A DNA stretch of 64,000 nucleotides from Pseudomonas sp. ANT_H4 (lineage in GTDB: Bacteria > Pseudomonadota > Gammaproteobacteria > Pseudomonadales > Pseudomonadaceae). The translations under genes and the position numbers were made by a program. The notes below the pieces were generated by a model, which did no database searches, was not told the DNA's origin, and saw only the letters and a list, made by a program, of their open reading frames with translations. The stretch is taken from positions 92,428 to 156,427 of the forward strand of contig NZ_VOBG01000013.1 of the NCBI RefSeq assembly GCF_008369295.1, in the 5' to 3' direction. Of this stretch, positions 1 to 8,164 are shown in pieces. Numbering within the stretch: position 1 is the first letter of the stretch; each line of letters opens with the position of its first letter.

Positions 1-119
1 CACGGAGATTGAGGGATTTGGGGCGTAGCCTGACGTTGCGCCGGGCCAGGCCGCAGGTGGTTGAAGAATTGAAAAAGCTGGAAGGGGCGGATAAGTGCCC
101 CATCAACTTTGAAGATTGA
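1..119 (+). CDS. C-terminal end of a protein, possibly a SulP-type anion permease (STAS end)
   Basis: Only the last 38 codons are inside the window; the frame starts at base 3 and ends at TGA 117-119. The tail is charged and reads ...RARPQVVEELKKLEG... before ending in NFED. In several Pseudomonas genomes the gene converging on aroE is a sulfate-permease (SulP) gene, whose C-terminal STAS domain would suit such a tail, but this is inferred from gene order and not from a motif. It converges with aroE. Confidence 0.4.
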   Translation, partial: RRLRDLGRSLTLRRARPQVVEELKKLEGADKCPINFED

Positions 120-130
120 ATACCGCCCAC

Positions 131-161
131 TGTAGGAGCGAGGGGACGCCTAGTTCCTACA
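131..161. terminator. hairpin between the leading partial gene and aroE
   Basis: TGTAGGA (131-137) pairs with TCCTACA (155-161). It lies between two convergent genes and overlaps the aroE stop codon (157-159), so it could end transcripts from both sides. An A-rich tract follows on the right. Confidence 0.5.
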
Positions 162-981
162 AAAGGGCCAACTGCCGGCGCAACTCAGCCAGCACCGGTG
201 CCGAATCCGGCCGCACGCCGCGCCACAGCAAGAAGGCTTCCGCCGCCTGTTCCACCAGCATGCCTAAACCATCCATCGCTACCGCTGCGCCGTTTTCACT
301 GGCCCAGCGGCAGAACGCGGTAGGTTCCTTGGCGTACATCATGTCGTAGCAAAAAGTCTTGCCGGGGTCGATCAAGCTGCTGGCAATCGGCGGCACATCC
401 CCTGACAGGCTGGCGGACGTGGCGTTGATGATCAGGTCCACGGACTCGCGCAACCAGTCAAAGCCACTCGCGGAAACCGGACCAAGGTCGTCGAACAGTT
501 CAGCCAGCAATTCGGCCTTTTCCACGGTGCGGTTGGCGATGATCAGCGACGCCGGCTGCTGTGCCAGCAATGGCTCCAGCGCTCCGCGCACCGCTCCGCC
601 CGCGCCAAGCAGCAGGATGCGTTTGCCTTGCAGGCTGAACCCGGCATTGACTGTCAGGTCTCGCACTAGCCCGGCGCCATCGGTGTTGTCTCCCAGCAGG
701 CTGCCATCGGCCAACTTGCTCAGGGTATTCACCGCTCCGGCACGCTGGGCACGTTCGGTCAGGGTGTTGGCCAGGCGATAGGCTTGTTCCTTGAACGGCA
801 CCGTGACGTTGGCGCCACGGCCCTCAAGAAAAAATGCCTTGGCGCTGCCGGTAAAGTCGTCCAGCGGCGCCAGCAAGGTGGTGTAGTCCAGTTGCTCGCC
901 GGTCTGTTGGGCAAACAGGCGATGGATCAGCGGCGACTTGCTGTGGCCGATGGGGTTACCAAACACAACGTAGCGATCCAT
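157..981 (-). CDS. aroE: shikimate dehydrogenase
   Basis: It reduces 3-dehydroshikimate to shikimate with NADPH in the cytoplasmic chorismate pathway. The 274-residue product is the usual family size. The substrate motif NPIGHSKSP is at residues 9-17. The catalytic pair is Lys64 (in NVTVPFK) and Asp101 (in GDNTDG). A glycine-rich NADP loop (GAGGAVRG) follows at about 125-132. I chose the ATG at 981 rather than the upstream start, because it begins right at MDRYVVFGNPIG and its A is shared with the hemF stop codon (TGATG). That overlap implies translational coupling to hemF. Confidence 0.95.
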   Translation of the reverse strand: MDRYVVFGNPIGHSKSPLIHRLFAQQTGEQLDYTTLLAPLDDFTGSAKAFFLEGRGANVTVPFKEQAYRLANTLTERAQRAGAVNTLSKLADGSLLGDNTDGAGLVRDLTVNAGFSLQGKRILLLGAGGAVRGALEPLLAQQPASLIIANRTVEKAELLAELFDDLGPVSASGFDWLRESVDLIINATSASLSGDVPPIASSLIDPGKTFCYDMMYAKEPTAFCRWASENGAAVAMDGLGMLVEQAAEAFLLWRGVRPDSAPVLAELRRQLALL

Positions 982-1913
982 CAGATCGCTACCTTGGGCG
1001 CGGCAATGCCCAGCCAATCGCGGTCTTGCAGGAAGTAATCGGTCAAGCGCGCCTCGATGCTGCCCGGCGCGGCTTTCCAGTCATAGCTCCAGCGCACTTG
1101 CGGCGGCAGGGACATCAGGATCGACTCGGTACGCCCGCCCGATTGCAGGCCAAACAGGGTGCCACGGTCATACACCAGGTTGAATTCAACGTAGCGCCCG
1201 CGGCGAAACTCCTGGAATTCACGCTGCTGCTCGGTATAGGCCAGGGCTTGGCGACGCTGGACGATGGGCAGGTAAGCGTCGATGTAGGCATCGCCGATGG
1301 CGCGCATGAAGGCGAAGCTGGTGTCGAAGTCCCACTCGTTCAAATCATCGAAGAACAAACCACCGATGCCTCGGGGTTCGTTGCGGTGCTTGATGTGGAA
1401 ATAGCTGTCGCACCAGGCCTTGTAGCGCGAATACACGTCCGGCCCGAATGGCGCACAGGCCTGTTCAGCAACCCGGTGCCAGTGGATGCAATCTTCTTCG
1501 TTGCCGTAGTAAGGCGTCAGGTCGAAGCCGCCACCGAACCACCAGACGGCTTCTTCACCTTCTTTTTCGGCGATGAAAAACCGCACATTGGCGTGGGACG
1601 TCGGCACATGAGGGTTGTGAGGATGGATCACCAGGGACACGCCCAGGGCTTCAAATCCACGACCGGCCAGTTCCGGGCGATGGGCGCTGGCGGACGGTGG
1701 GAGGTTGGCGCCGAATACGTGGGAAAAGTTTACGCCGCCTTTTTCGATCAGCGAACCGTTCTCGATCACTCGCGTGCGACCGCCGCCGCCGGCAGGCCGG
1801 GTCCAGGTGTCTTCGATAAAGCGAGTATCGGCCTCGAAGGTTTCCAGCGCGCTGCAAATGCGGTCTTGCAGGTCGAGCAGGTAGGCTTTAACAGCCTCGG
1901 TGCGGGTAGTCAT
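981..1913 (-). CDS. hemF: oxygen-dependent coproporphyrinogen III oxidase
   Basis: This enzyme decarboxylates coproporphyrinogen III to protoporphyrinogen IX with O2 during haem synthesis. The 310-residue product keeps the family segment HPHNPHVPTSHANVR and the WWFGGGFDLTPYY block, followed by the conserved GGLFFDDL stretch. An AAGGTG ribosome site lies just before the ATG at 1913. It is first in a hemF-aroE pair with overlapping stop and start. Confidence 0.96.
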   Translation of the reverse strand: MTTRTEAVKAYLLDLQDRICSALETFEADTRFIEDTWTRPAGGGGRTRVIENGSLIEKGGVNFSHVFGANLPPSASAHRPELAGRGFEALGVSLVIHPHNPHVPTSHANVRFFIAEKEGEEAVWWFGGGFDLTPYYGNEEDCIHWHRVAEQACAPFGPDVYSRYKAWCDSYFHIKHRNEPRGIGGLFFDDLNEWDFDTSFAFMRAIGDAYIDAYLPIVQRRQALAYTEQQREFQEFRRGRYVEFNLVYDRGTLFGLQSGGRTESILMSLPPQVRWSYDWKAAPGSIEARLTDYFLQDRDWLGIAAPKVAI

Positions 1914-2070
1914 GGCATCACCTTGAATCGGGCAAAGCTACTCGAAGCCGTGGGGCGTCGGCGGCAAATGGGCACACAGGATACCACCCCACCGGGAACA
2001 GCCACAGTTGACGAAGTCCAAGCTTAGGAGTCCGATAGGCCTTCGCGAAACCGACTAGAGGACAGTGCAG

Positions 2071-3048
2071 ATGGCCAAACGTATCCAGTTCCGTGCCCAT
2101 GGCGGCCCCGAAGTACTTGAGTATGTCGACTACACCCCGGCAGAACCCGGCCCGCAGCAAGTTCGTGTGAGCAACAAGGCCATTGGCCTGAATTTTATCG
2201 ACACGTATTTGCGCAGCGGCCTCTATGCGCCACCAGCCTTGCCATCGGGCCTGGGCGCAGAAGGCGCCGGGGTGGTCGATGCGGTCGGCAGCGAAGTCAC
2301 TCAGTTCAAGGTCGGCGATCGCGTGGCCTATGGCAGTGGTCCGTTGGGCGCCTATAGCGAATTGCACGTGCTGCCTGCCGCCAACCTTATTCATCTACCG
2401 GACGACATCAGCTTCGAACAGGCCGCCGGCGCCATGCTCAAGGGCCTGACCGTGCAGTACCTGCTGCGCCAGACCTATGACTTGAAAGGTGGCGAAACCA
2501 TTCTGTTCCACGCCGCTGCTGGCGGCGTCGGCTCCCTGGCCTGCCAATGGGCCAAAGCCCTGGGCGTGAAGCTGATCGGAACCGTCAGTTCGCCGGAAAA
2601 AGCCGCCCTGGCCAAATCCCTCGGCGCCTGGGAAACCATTGACTACAGCAAGGAAAACGTCGCACAGCGCGTGCTGGAATTAACCGACGGCAAGAAATGC
2701 CCGGTGGTGTACGACGGTGTCGGCAAAGACACCTGGTTGACGTCCCTGGACAGTGTGGCGCCACGGGGTTTGGTGGTGAGTTTCGGCAATGCATCGGGCG
2801 CGGTAGACGGGGTCAACCTGGGGATTCTCGCAGCCAAGGGCTCGCTGTACGTAACCCGGCCGACCCTGGCAACCTACGCCAGCAATCCCAAGGATTTGCA
2901 GGCCATGGCCGATGATCTGTTTTCGATGATCAAGAGCGGCAAGGTGCGCATTGATATCAACCAGCGCTATTCGCTGGCCGAAGCGGCGAAGGCGCAGACG
3001 GAGTTGTCGGCGCGGCGTACTACGGGGTCGACGATTTTGTTGCCGTAA
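2071..3048 (+). CDS. qor: NADPH:quinone reductase, zinc-independent MDR family
   Basis: A 325-residue member of the medium-chain dehydrogenase/reductase family that reduces quinones with NADPH. The GroES-like N-terminal half is followed by a Rossmann half containing HAAAGGVG (around residue 150), and no catalytic-zinc cysteine cluster is visible. The ATG at 2071 is preferred over the GTG two codons upstream because GAGGA sits at a normal distance. It is divergent from hemF. Confidence 0.93.
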   Translation: MAKRIQFRAHGGPEVLEYVDYTPAEPGPQQVRVSNKAIGLNFIDTYLRSGLYAPPALPSGLGAEGAGVVDAVGSEVTQFKVGDRVAYGSGPLGAYSELHVLPAANLIHLPDDISFEQAAGAMLKGLTVQYLLRQTYDLKGGETILFHAAAGGVGSLACQWAKALGVKLIGTVSSPEKAALAKSLGAWETIDYSKENVAQRVLELTDGKKCPVVYDGVGKDTWLTSLDSVAPRGLVVSFGNASGAVDGVNLGILAAKGSLYVTRPTLATYASNPKDLQAMADDLFSMIKSGKVRIDINQRYSLAEAAKAQTELSARRTTGSTILLP

Positions 3049-3079
3049 GGATTTAGGTCTCTGGGGCCTATGAGGGCCT

Positions 3080-3147
3080 CATAGCGGGCAAGCCCGGCGC
3101 CCACAGGGGAATGCATTCCAATGTGGGCGCCGGGCTTGCCCGCTATG
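3080..3147. repeat. REPIN-type palindrome (two inverted REP units)
   Basis: A perfect 25-bp inverted repeat: the left arm is 3081-3105 (begins ATAGCGGGCAAGCCCG) and the right arm 3122-3146, separated by 16 bases. The GCGGGCAAGCCCG core is typical of the REP sequences scattered through P. fluorescens-group genomes. It lies between convergent qor and tsaC and can act as a bidirectional terminator. Confidence 0.85.
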
Positions 3148-3161
3148 GCCGTGACTCGGTC

Positions 3162-3719
3162 TTACGAAGGCCGCACCACCTCACCACTCGCCAGATCGCG
3201 AATCAGGCTCGGGTTCTTGCGCCCACCCAAGTTACCGCCCAACACCAAATCCACCTGCCCACGGAAATACTGCTCCACGCGAATCCGCGTGCGCGCCGCC
3301 GGGCGGCCCTGAGGGTTGGCCGAGGTGGAGATCAACGGCCCCACCAGCGAACACAAATCCCGCACCAGCGGATGGTCGCTAACCCGCAACGCCACCGTGT
3401 CATGCACACCGGTAATCCACTCGGGCAACAAGTCCTGATGAGGCACCAACCAGGTATTGGGCCCCGGCCAGGTGCTGGCCATGCGGTCTATCCACAGGTC
3501 CGGGAAGTCCTCGAAGAGAAAATCGAACTGCCGGATATTGTCGGCAACCAGGATCAGGCCCTTATCCACGGACCGGCCCTTGATCGCCAGCAAACGATCC
3601 ACGGCCTCCTCGTTCCATGGGTCGCAGCCCAGGCCCCACACCGCCTCGGTTGGATAGGCAATCACCGCGCCTGCGCGAATTTCTCGTGCGGCTTCTTGCA
3701 CACGCCACCTGTTGACCAT
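3162..3719 (-). CDS. tsaC: L-threonylcarbamoyladenylate synthase (TsaC/YrdC family)
   Basis: It makes threonylcarbamoyl-AMP from threonine, bicarbonate and ATP, the first step of t6A formation on tRNAs reading ANN codons. The 185-residue product consists of the YrdC domain only. It has an N-terminal YPTEAVWGLGCDP substrate strand, KGLILV, and a C-terminal STSANPQGRPA segment. It lies downstream of dprA in the usual Pseudomonas order, so the element in dprA may affect its transcription. Confidence 0.95.
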   Translation of the reverse strand: MVNRWRVQEAAREIRAGAVIAYPTEAVWGLGCDPWNEEAVDRLLAIKGRSVDKGLILVADNIRQFDFLFEDFPDLWIDRMASTWPGPNTWLVPHQDLLPEWITGVHDTVALRVSDHPLVRDLCSLVGPLISTSANPQGRPAARTRIRVEQYFRGQVDLVLGGNLGGRKNPSLIRDLASGEVVRPS

Positions 3720-3773
3720 TGCTCACTCTCCGGACTAAAGCTCTGCGCAGTTTACCGATCTTCGTTACAAAAC

Positions 3774-4187
3774 CTAACTGCGCGCAAGCCAGCGACCGCT
3801 TTCGCAGGTCACCCGGCCTTCCAGCTCCAGTTCCGTAAGGGTTGCCAGCACCCGGGACAGGGCCAGGCCGCTGGCAATCGCCAAGGCTTCGCTGGTATGG
3901 GGCGCGGCGTGCAGCAGCGCCACCAGCGGGTGAACAACCGGGATCGGCGCCGGGCGCGACAATGCTTGCCAGCCGCGCAGGCCTTCAAGGATATGTTCGA
4001 CGGCTTCCACCAGTGTTGCACCATCACGAATCAACTGATGGCAGCCCTTGGCCCCCGGATGATGGATAGAACCAGGAATCGCATACACCTCGCGCCCTTG
4101 CTCCGCCGCCAGCCGTGCGGTGATCAGCGAACCGCTGGCCATTCCGGCCTCCACCACCAGCACACCAAGGGACAGGCCACTGATGAT
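3774..4187 (-). pseudogene. dprA: dprA 3' fragment, separated by the inserted element
   Basis: This encodes the last third of DprA, the protein that loads RecA onto incoming single strands during transformation. It begins at the IISGLSLGVLVVEA motif, runs through the Rossmann end (ITARLAAEQGR...AIPGS) and includes the C-terminal winged-helix part. The first six bases (4182-4187) are the left junction. The open frame continues into the element up to a GTG at 4217, but no ribosome site is visible there, so expression as a separate peptide is doubtful. Joined to 10953-11642 without the element it gives a normal 365-residue DprA. Confidence 0.93.
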
Positions 4188-4208
4188 TAGGTAAATGGTT
4201 TTTCCGAG
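4182..4208. other. left attachment junction (core GATGAT plus element arm)
   Basis: GATGAT core at 4182-4187, then a 12-base spacer and TTTTCCGAG at 4200-4208, the inverted counterpart of the arm at the right end (10933-10941). Serine integrases bind such imperfect inverted arms around a short crossover core. Confidence 0.75.
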
Positions 4209-4238
4209 GAAGTTCACGGGCAGATTTTGATTAGCGAG

Positions 4239-4377
4239 GGCTCGCCCGGAAACGCCGCATAGGCGCGGGCGCAGTATCCGGGCGTGAGTAATCCACCTTG
4301 ACCCTATGGGTCAATCATATGAGTGAATCAATAAGCGAGAATAGCCAAATCGCTTTTAATAGCTTTTGATTTTCTGC
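4239..4377. repeat. left-end repeat, copy 1
   Basis: Two blocks recur in the same order at 4563-4716: AACGCCGCATAGGCGCGGGC (4251-4270) and a 32-bp perfectly conserved block (4337-4368) containing AGCCAAATCGC. The middle part differs. Being noncoding, internally repeated and just upstream of rep, it is a candidate replication or recombination-accessory region. Confidence 0.7.
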
Positions 4378-4562
4378 CCCCAACCGGGGGGTATGGGGGG
4401 GATTTCACAAAACATAAAAGTAAATTACGGCAGTACCTGCCGCAAACGAAAACAGCTAAAACATTTAAGAACTTTTCAATTTAATAAGAATTCTCTCTCA
4501 CTTTTATTTTTATTTGCTTCTGTAATATATGACCGAAGCATATCGCATGGTAGGCACCAACT

Positions 4563-4724
4563 CCGTGCGCCCGAAACGCCGCATAGGCGCGGGCGCTGTC
4601 TGGGCAGGGGTTGCCCCTTGACCGTCGCCCGAAGGGGCGGCTACGACGGTCATAGAGATGGGTGAATCAGTAAGAGAGAATAGCCAAATCGCTTTTAATA
4701 GCTTTTGCTTTTGCTTTTGCTTTT
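4563..4724. repeat. left-end repeat, copy 2, with GCTTTT hexamer run
   Basis: Second copy of the two blocks (the GC-rich block around 4572-4596 and the 32-bp block at 4676-4707). It ends in four tandem GCTTTT hexamers at 4701-4724. A GC-rich hairpin (CGCCCGAAGGGGCG, about 4626-4639) lies between the blocks. The stretch 4188-4882 otherwise holds no convincing gene. Confidence 0.7.
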
Positions 4725-4831
4725 GACCTTCTTGGATAATTCTAAAACAACTCTCACAAAATAGATAAAAGCCATATAATAAAAGGGTTTTATCATTTAG
4801 TTCAAACAACTGTTTAGTTTTCGACTCTATT

Positions 4832-4853
4832 AATTAAAACGATTGTTTTAATT
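4832..4853. promoter_or_regulatory. palindrome upstream of rep, candidate operator
   Basis: AATTAAAAC (4832-4840) is perfectly inverted at 4845-4853 around a 4-base centre. It sits about 45 bases before the likely rep start (4898), where a repressor or Rep itself could bind. Confidence 0.4.
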
Positions 4854-4860
4854 TAGGTCA

Positions 4861-4882
4861 GAAAAAAAGAGCCGAAGCTCTT
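4861..4882 (-). terminator. Rho-independent terminator on the minus strand in the rep leader
   Basis: On the minus strand AAGAGC-TTCG-GCTCTT (4882-4867) is followed at once by a run of T, the classic stem with UUCG loop and U tract. No minus-strand gene is known upstream, so it suggests an antisense transcript across the start of rep. Confidence 0.6.
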
Positions 4883-4897
4883 GTGTTTTTCTTACAA

Positions 4898-6634
4898 ATG
4901 TTAAGATGTAGCTACCAAACAAACAACTTAACAATGATTTACAATAACAGCATACCATTTTATTTCCAACGCGCAATATCAAAAGAACGAAATAAAGAAA
5001 CTTTTCTCAATAAGTTACACTCTCATTTCGAAGCTAAAAAACTAATTAATGAAATATCAAATTTCAAAAAATCCGGCTTCGACCACGAAAAAACCCTGCA
5101 AGAACTTAATTCAAGCTTAAAGCCGGTTAACGCCAGCAGCAAACTTGTATCTAATCTTCAAGAAGTATGTACGTCTTTCTACGAGATGGAAGTGCTTGTA
5201 AGGACGAAAGCGTTGTGTACAGCAACTCAAAAAAACAAGTTACGATATACAGAGTCCTTATCGTCTTTTCGTCAATGGGATAGGGACGCAGTTTGTCTTG
5301 CGATTGTGATTAATAAACTATTTTTGCATATAACTAAAAGCACGAAACTAACAAAAAAAGTAATCGAGCTTTCAATGTGTAAAATCACTCGCCAAGAGAT
5401 GTTAAACATTGAGCTAATACAAGGCGTTAAAATTAGAGACTTGAAAGCAAGCGGGACGATATTAGACAAGCTCGATAAATATTATGAAGATGAAAATTTG
5501 ATTTATGAGTTTGATTTGAACTTGTGCAGCAACGACGAAAAAAGACGGTTCAACGGCTTTCAGAAACACAAAAGAATAATAAGAAAAATCAGAGTTAGGG
5601 AAAATGAACTGATACAGCTTTCTGAAAAAGCGATTGGCTCTAATAATAGTTATTGCAGTAAAGTCGCACTGGACTATCGTAATTTTGTAGATGAATGTCA
5701 GAAAGATTATCTACTTAATTCATACATCCAATATGGCGATGACGTTTCGACTCAAAAGCCGTTAGCTGATGTTGCAATGACTCCTGAACGACGTGTTTCA
5801 GAACTATACTCGTGTGTAAAAAATATGGAGCTTGTTGCAGAACAAAGAAAATATGTATGTTTATTTTTAACTGCGACTTGCCCGGCCTCATTTCACGCAA
5901 ACCCTAAATTCGGAAAAAATACGTGGGATGGTTCAACTCCTCGCCAAGCATCTGATTATTTGAGCAAGAAATTAGATGAGTTGAGCAAAGCTCGCAATCG
6001 TTACGAGCTTAATGATTTTGGGCTTTGGACGAAAGAATTGCATAAAGACCAGTGTCCGCATTTGCACGCATTATTATTTGTTTGTCCCACAAAATCCGAT
6101 GATTTAATACTTCATATTAATAGAATTTTCAAGCATTCAGAAAAATCAACGACCATTGAAATAATATCTGCTGAACAAGCTAAAAAACACGGTAAGAAAA
6201 AAGCATCTGCATCTACTTATGTAATGAAATATCTAATAAAAGCAATACAGAACCCCGATAGTGAGTCGTTAAAAGTAAAGGCAGGCTGTATGATTTGGGG
6301 CATAAGACGCTATGGGTTTTTCGGAGTTGAGCGAGCAATATCAGTCTGGCGAAAATTTAATCGCTTCGTAAAAATGGAAGAGTGGCAAATAAAGCTTGAA
6401 CTTAAACACCCCGTTTTTAGAAAATTAGCATCCCTGAGAAAAGAGTTAAAATTTTTAGATTTTTGTAAGGTCGCAAAAGAACGTCTGGAATGGATAACAG
6501 AGCTTAAAATTGTTGAGCGTCTATACGATTTTGAAGAAATGATGACCTTTAATGTTGGGTTGAGAGTTATAGGGTCTAATATAGAATTAGCGACGAAGAT
6601 AGATTGTTCAATAATCTATAAAGACAAACCCTAA
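4898..6634 (+). CDS. replication initiator, phage P2 gpA-like two-tyrosine HUH endonuclease
   Basis: It probably nicks one strand at the element origin and starts rolling-circle replication. The frame is open from a GTG at 4883 (583 codons), but a hairpin abuts that start, so ATG 4898 or ATG 4934 is more likely. Numbered from 4883, it has FLTATCPASFH (motif 1 region), WDGSTPRQASDYL typical of the Phage_GPA family, the metal-binding HUH motif CPHLH with His393 and His395, and YVMKY with Tyr446 and Tyr450. The Y-x3-Y pair is the active-site pattern of P2 A protein and phiX174 A protein. The N-terminal 300 residues are Lys-rich and not recognised. It converges with the relaxase gene, three bases apart. 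Confidence 0.85.
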   Translation: MLRCSYQTNNLTMIYNNSIPFYFQRAISKERNKETFLNKLHSHFEAKKLINEISNFKKSGFDHEKTLQELNSSLKPVNASSKLVSNLQEVCTSFYEMEVLVRTKALCTATQKNKLRYTESLSSFRQWDRDAVCLAIVINKLFLHITKSTKLTKKVIELSMCKITRQEMLNIELIQGVKIRDLKASGTILDKLDKYYEDENLIYEFDLNLCSNDEKRRFNGFQKHKRIIRKIRVRENELIQLSEKAIGSNNSYCSKVALDYRNFVDECQKDYLLNSYIQYGDDVSTQKPLADVAMTPERRVSELYSCVKNMELVAEQRKYVCLFLTATCPASFHANPKFGKNTWDGSTPRQASDYLSKKLDELSKARNRYELNDFGLWTKELHKDQCPHLHALLFVCPTKSDDLILHINRIFKHSEKSTTIEIISAEQAKKHGKKKASASTYVMKYLIKAIQNPDSESLKVKAGCMIWGIRRYGFFGVERAISVWRKFNRFVKMEEWQIKLELKHPVFRKLASLRKELKFLDFCKVAKERLEWITELKIVERLYDFEEMMTFNVGLRVIGSNIELATKIDCSIIYKDKP

Positions 6635-6643
6635 AATTTAGGG
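6629..6643. terminator. palindrome spanning both stop codons of rep and relaxase
   Basis: CCCTAAA-A-TTTAGGG; the TAA of rep (6632-6634) and the TAA of the relaxase gene (6640-6638) lie within the two arms. It may be a small bidirectional terminator, but the stem is only 7 bp. Confidence 0.4.
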
Positions 6644-8164
6644 CTTATGTACTTTTAATGGTTGCAGTGGGTCAAGCCCCATTTCCCCTTGGCGGGTTAA
6701 TTTTTCTAACAGTTTTCTATCAATCTCTTGATTGTCGAATATTTTTTCTGCCTTTGATTTTGTTTTCGTACCAGTAGACGTTGCGGGCTTTTCTTTTTCA
6801 GGCTTTTCAGGCTTTTCAGTTTCAGGTGCTTCAATATTTTCTGATGCTGAATGGTTTGGGAATAAATCAGAGAATGAAACAGACGTTTTAAATAAATCAT
6901 CGATCTCAAAATTTTCTTTTTTCAGTTCGTTAATATGACGTTCAAGAAGCTTGATTTTTGTCTTTGGGTATTTATCTTGATTGGCTTTTACACGCTCGAA
7001 AAGCGCAGATAAATCCGATTGAGTTGGTTGATAATTGGACACTTCTAAACCCATCATTGCGGAGACAAGCCAAGTTTTACGTTTAAAATCTTCCGACCCG
7101 GTGAGGTAAAACGGTCCTTTAGTACCTTTTGCGATCAATGCCTGCATTCCTGCTTTGATGCTCATTTCATTTGGATTTGTGAAAGAAACACTATTGTCGT
7201 TGACTGTAAAACTGGCTTTGTACTTCTCATTTTTGCTTGTGTAGTTCACACCATCCACGGTTTGAAATTTTGTATAAAGGCTTTCACGGCGGTTAGGTTG
7301 TGGTTTTGGGTCTGTACCTGGACTCGAAGAAATTTCGCCTGATTCGTCGGGAGGTAACGGAGACTCAAAACGTAAGATTAACTCTGCAATGCCATTCTCA
7401 TCAAACTTGTATTTTTCAATCAGCTTGCTCATTTGAAAGCCGATTGAACTTGGCTTTATAGATGTTGAACCTTTTGTGATGTAATAGCCCGATAGCTTGC
7501 TAGGGTCGGTTTTGCTCTTGTTTGCACGAATAGTAAACCCTTCATCAATCATCGCCTTAAACAACGCCTCCGGCGTCTTGGCGTTGGAAATAATGCCTTT
7601 CAACTCGTTCTTACATTTTTTTTCATCAGATTCTTGACCAGTACGACTTTCGTACTGTTTAGAAGCATAATTAAGCCTAACAGGGTTTGGGTCATTTCTG
7701 CTTTCAGAGATTTTCTCGTTTTTGAGTGAGTATTTTTTTTCGATCCTTTGGGCAAGATTTTCCAATGCTCGATAATTATCTTTCTTGAAAAAAACCTTAT
7801 GGTCGAAATCTCTATTTTCCATCACAAGGTGAAGATGTGGGTTGTTAGTGTCTCTATGAACGGCAAGCAAAAAATTACGATTATCACCAAAGTGGCGCTT
7901 TACCAACTCATTGCCAATCATTATTAACTTATCATCTGAAATATCTTGATGTTGTTCTTCAAACGAAACGATGTAGTGCATTTCATTGCTTTTCTGTTTT
8001 GCCGTTAATCTACTATTAAAATCTAACTCGATAGACTTTGCTGATTCATTAATATCACCCATATTTACGGGAATATTGCCACTGATGCGAGTGGCTTTCG
8101 TTAATACATAATTGGCCAGGTTTTTGGTGTTGGGCTGAATGCGGGGCACTTCTTTAATTAACAT
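6638..8164 (-). CDS. MobA/VirD2-type relaxase (mobilization nuclease)
   Basis: It would cleave the transfer origin and stay bound to the 5' end during conjugation. Length is 508 residues. The HUH motif HRDTNNPHLHLV puts metal-binding histidines at 103, 110 and 112. An early Tyr19 (ANYVLTK) is the probable nucleophile, as in MOBP-type relaxases. The region after about residue 300 is low in complexity, with Lys/Glu/Pro-rich stretches near 440-470. The ATG overlaps the stop of the upstream gene (TAATG), indicating translational coupling. No VirD4 or pilus genes follow, so transfer would depend on a helper. Confidence 0.87.
   Translation of the reverse strand: MLIKEVPRIQPNTKNLANYVLTKATRISGNIPVNMGDINESAKSIELDFNSRLTAKQKSNEMHYIVSFEEQHQDISDDKLIMIGNELVKRHFGDNRNFLLAVHRDTNNPHLHLVMENRDFDHKVFFKKDNYRALENLAQRIEKKYSLKNEKISESRNDPNPVRLNYASKQYESRTGQESDEKKCKNELKGIISNAKTPEALFKAMIDEGFTIRANKSKTDPSKLSGYYITKGSTSIKPSSIGFQMSKLIEKYKFDENGIAELILRFESPLPPDESGEISSSPGTDPKPQPNRRESLYTKFQTVDGVNYTSKNEKYKASFTVNDNSVSFTNPNEMSIKAGMQALIAKGTKGPFYLTGSEDFKRKTWLVSAMMGLEVSNYQPTQSDLSALFERVKANQDKYPKTKIKLLERHINELKKENFEIDDLFKTSVSFSDLFPNHSASENIEAPETEKPEKPEKEKPATSTGTKTKSKAEKIFDNQEIDRKLLEKLTRQGEMGLDPLQPLKVHKP

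Noticed and set aside
4183..4190. IS-type terminal inverted repeats and target duplication at the dprA junction
   Set aside because: No DDE transposase; a 6-bp shared core with a serine recombinase is explained by site-specific integration.
4366..4665. 99-codon frame across the left-end repeats
   Set aside because: It crosses both repeat copies, has no ribosome site and an unlikely composition.
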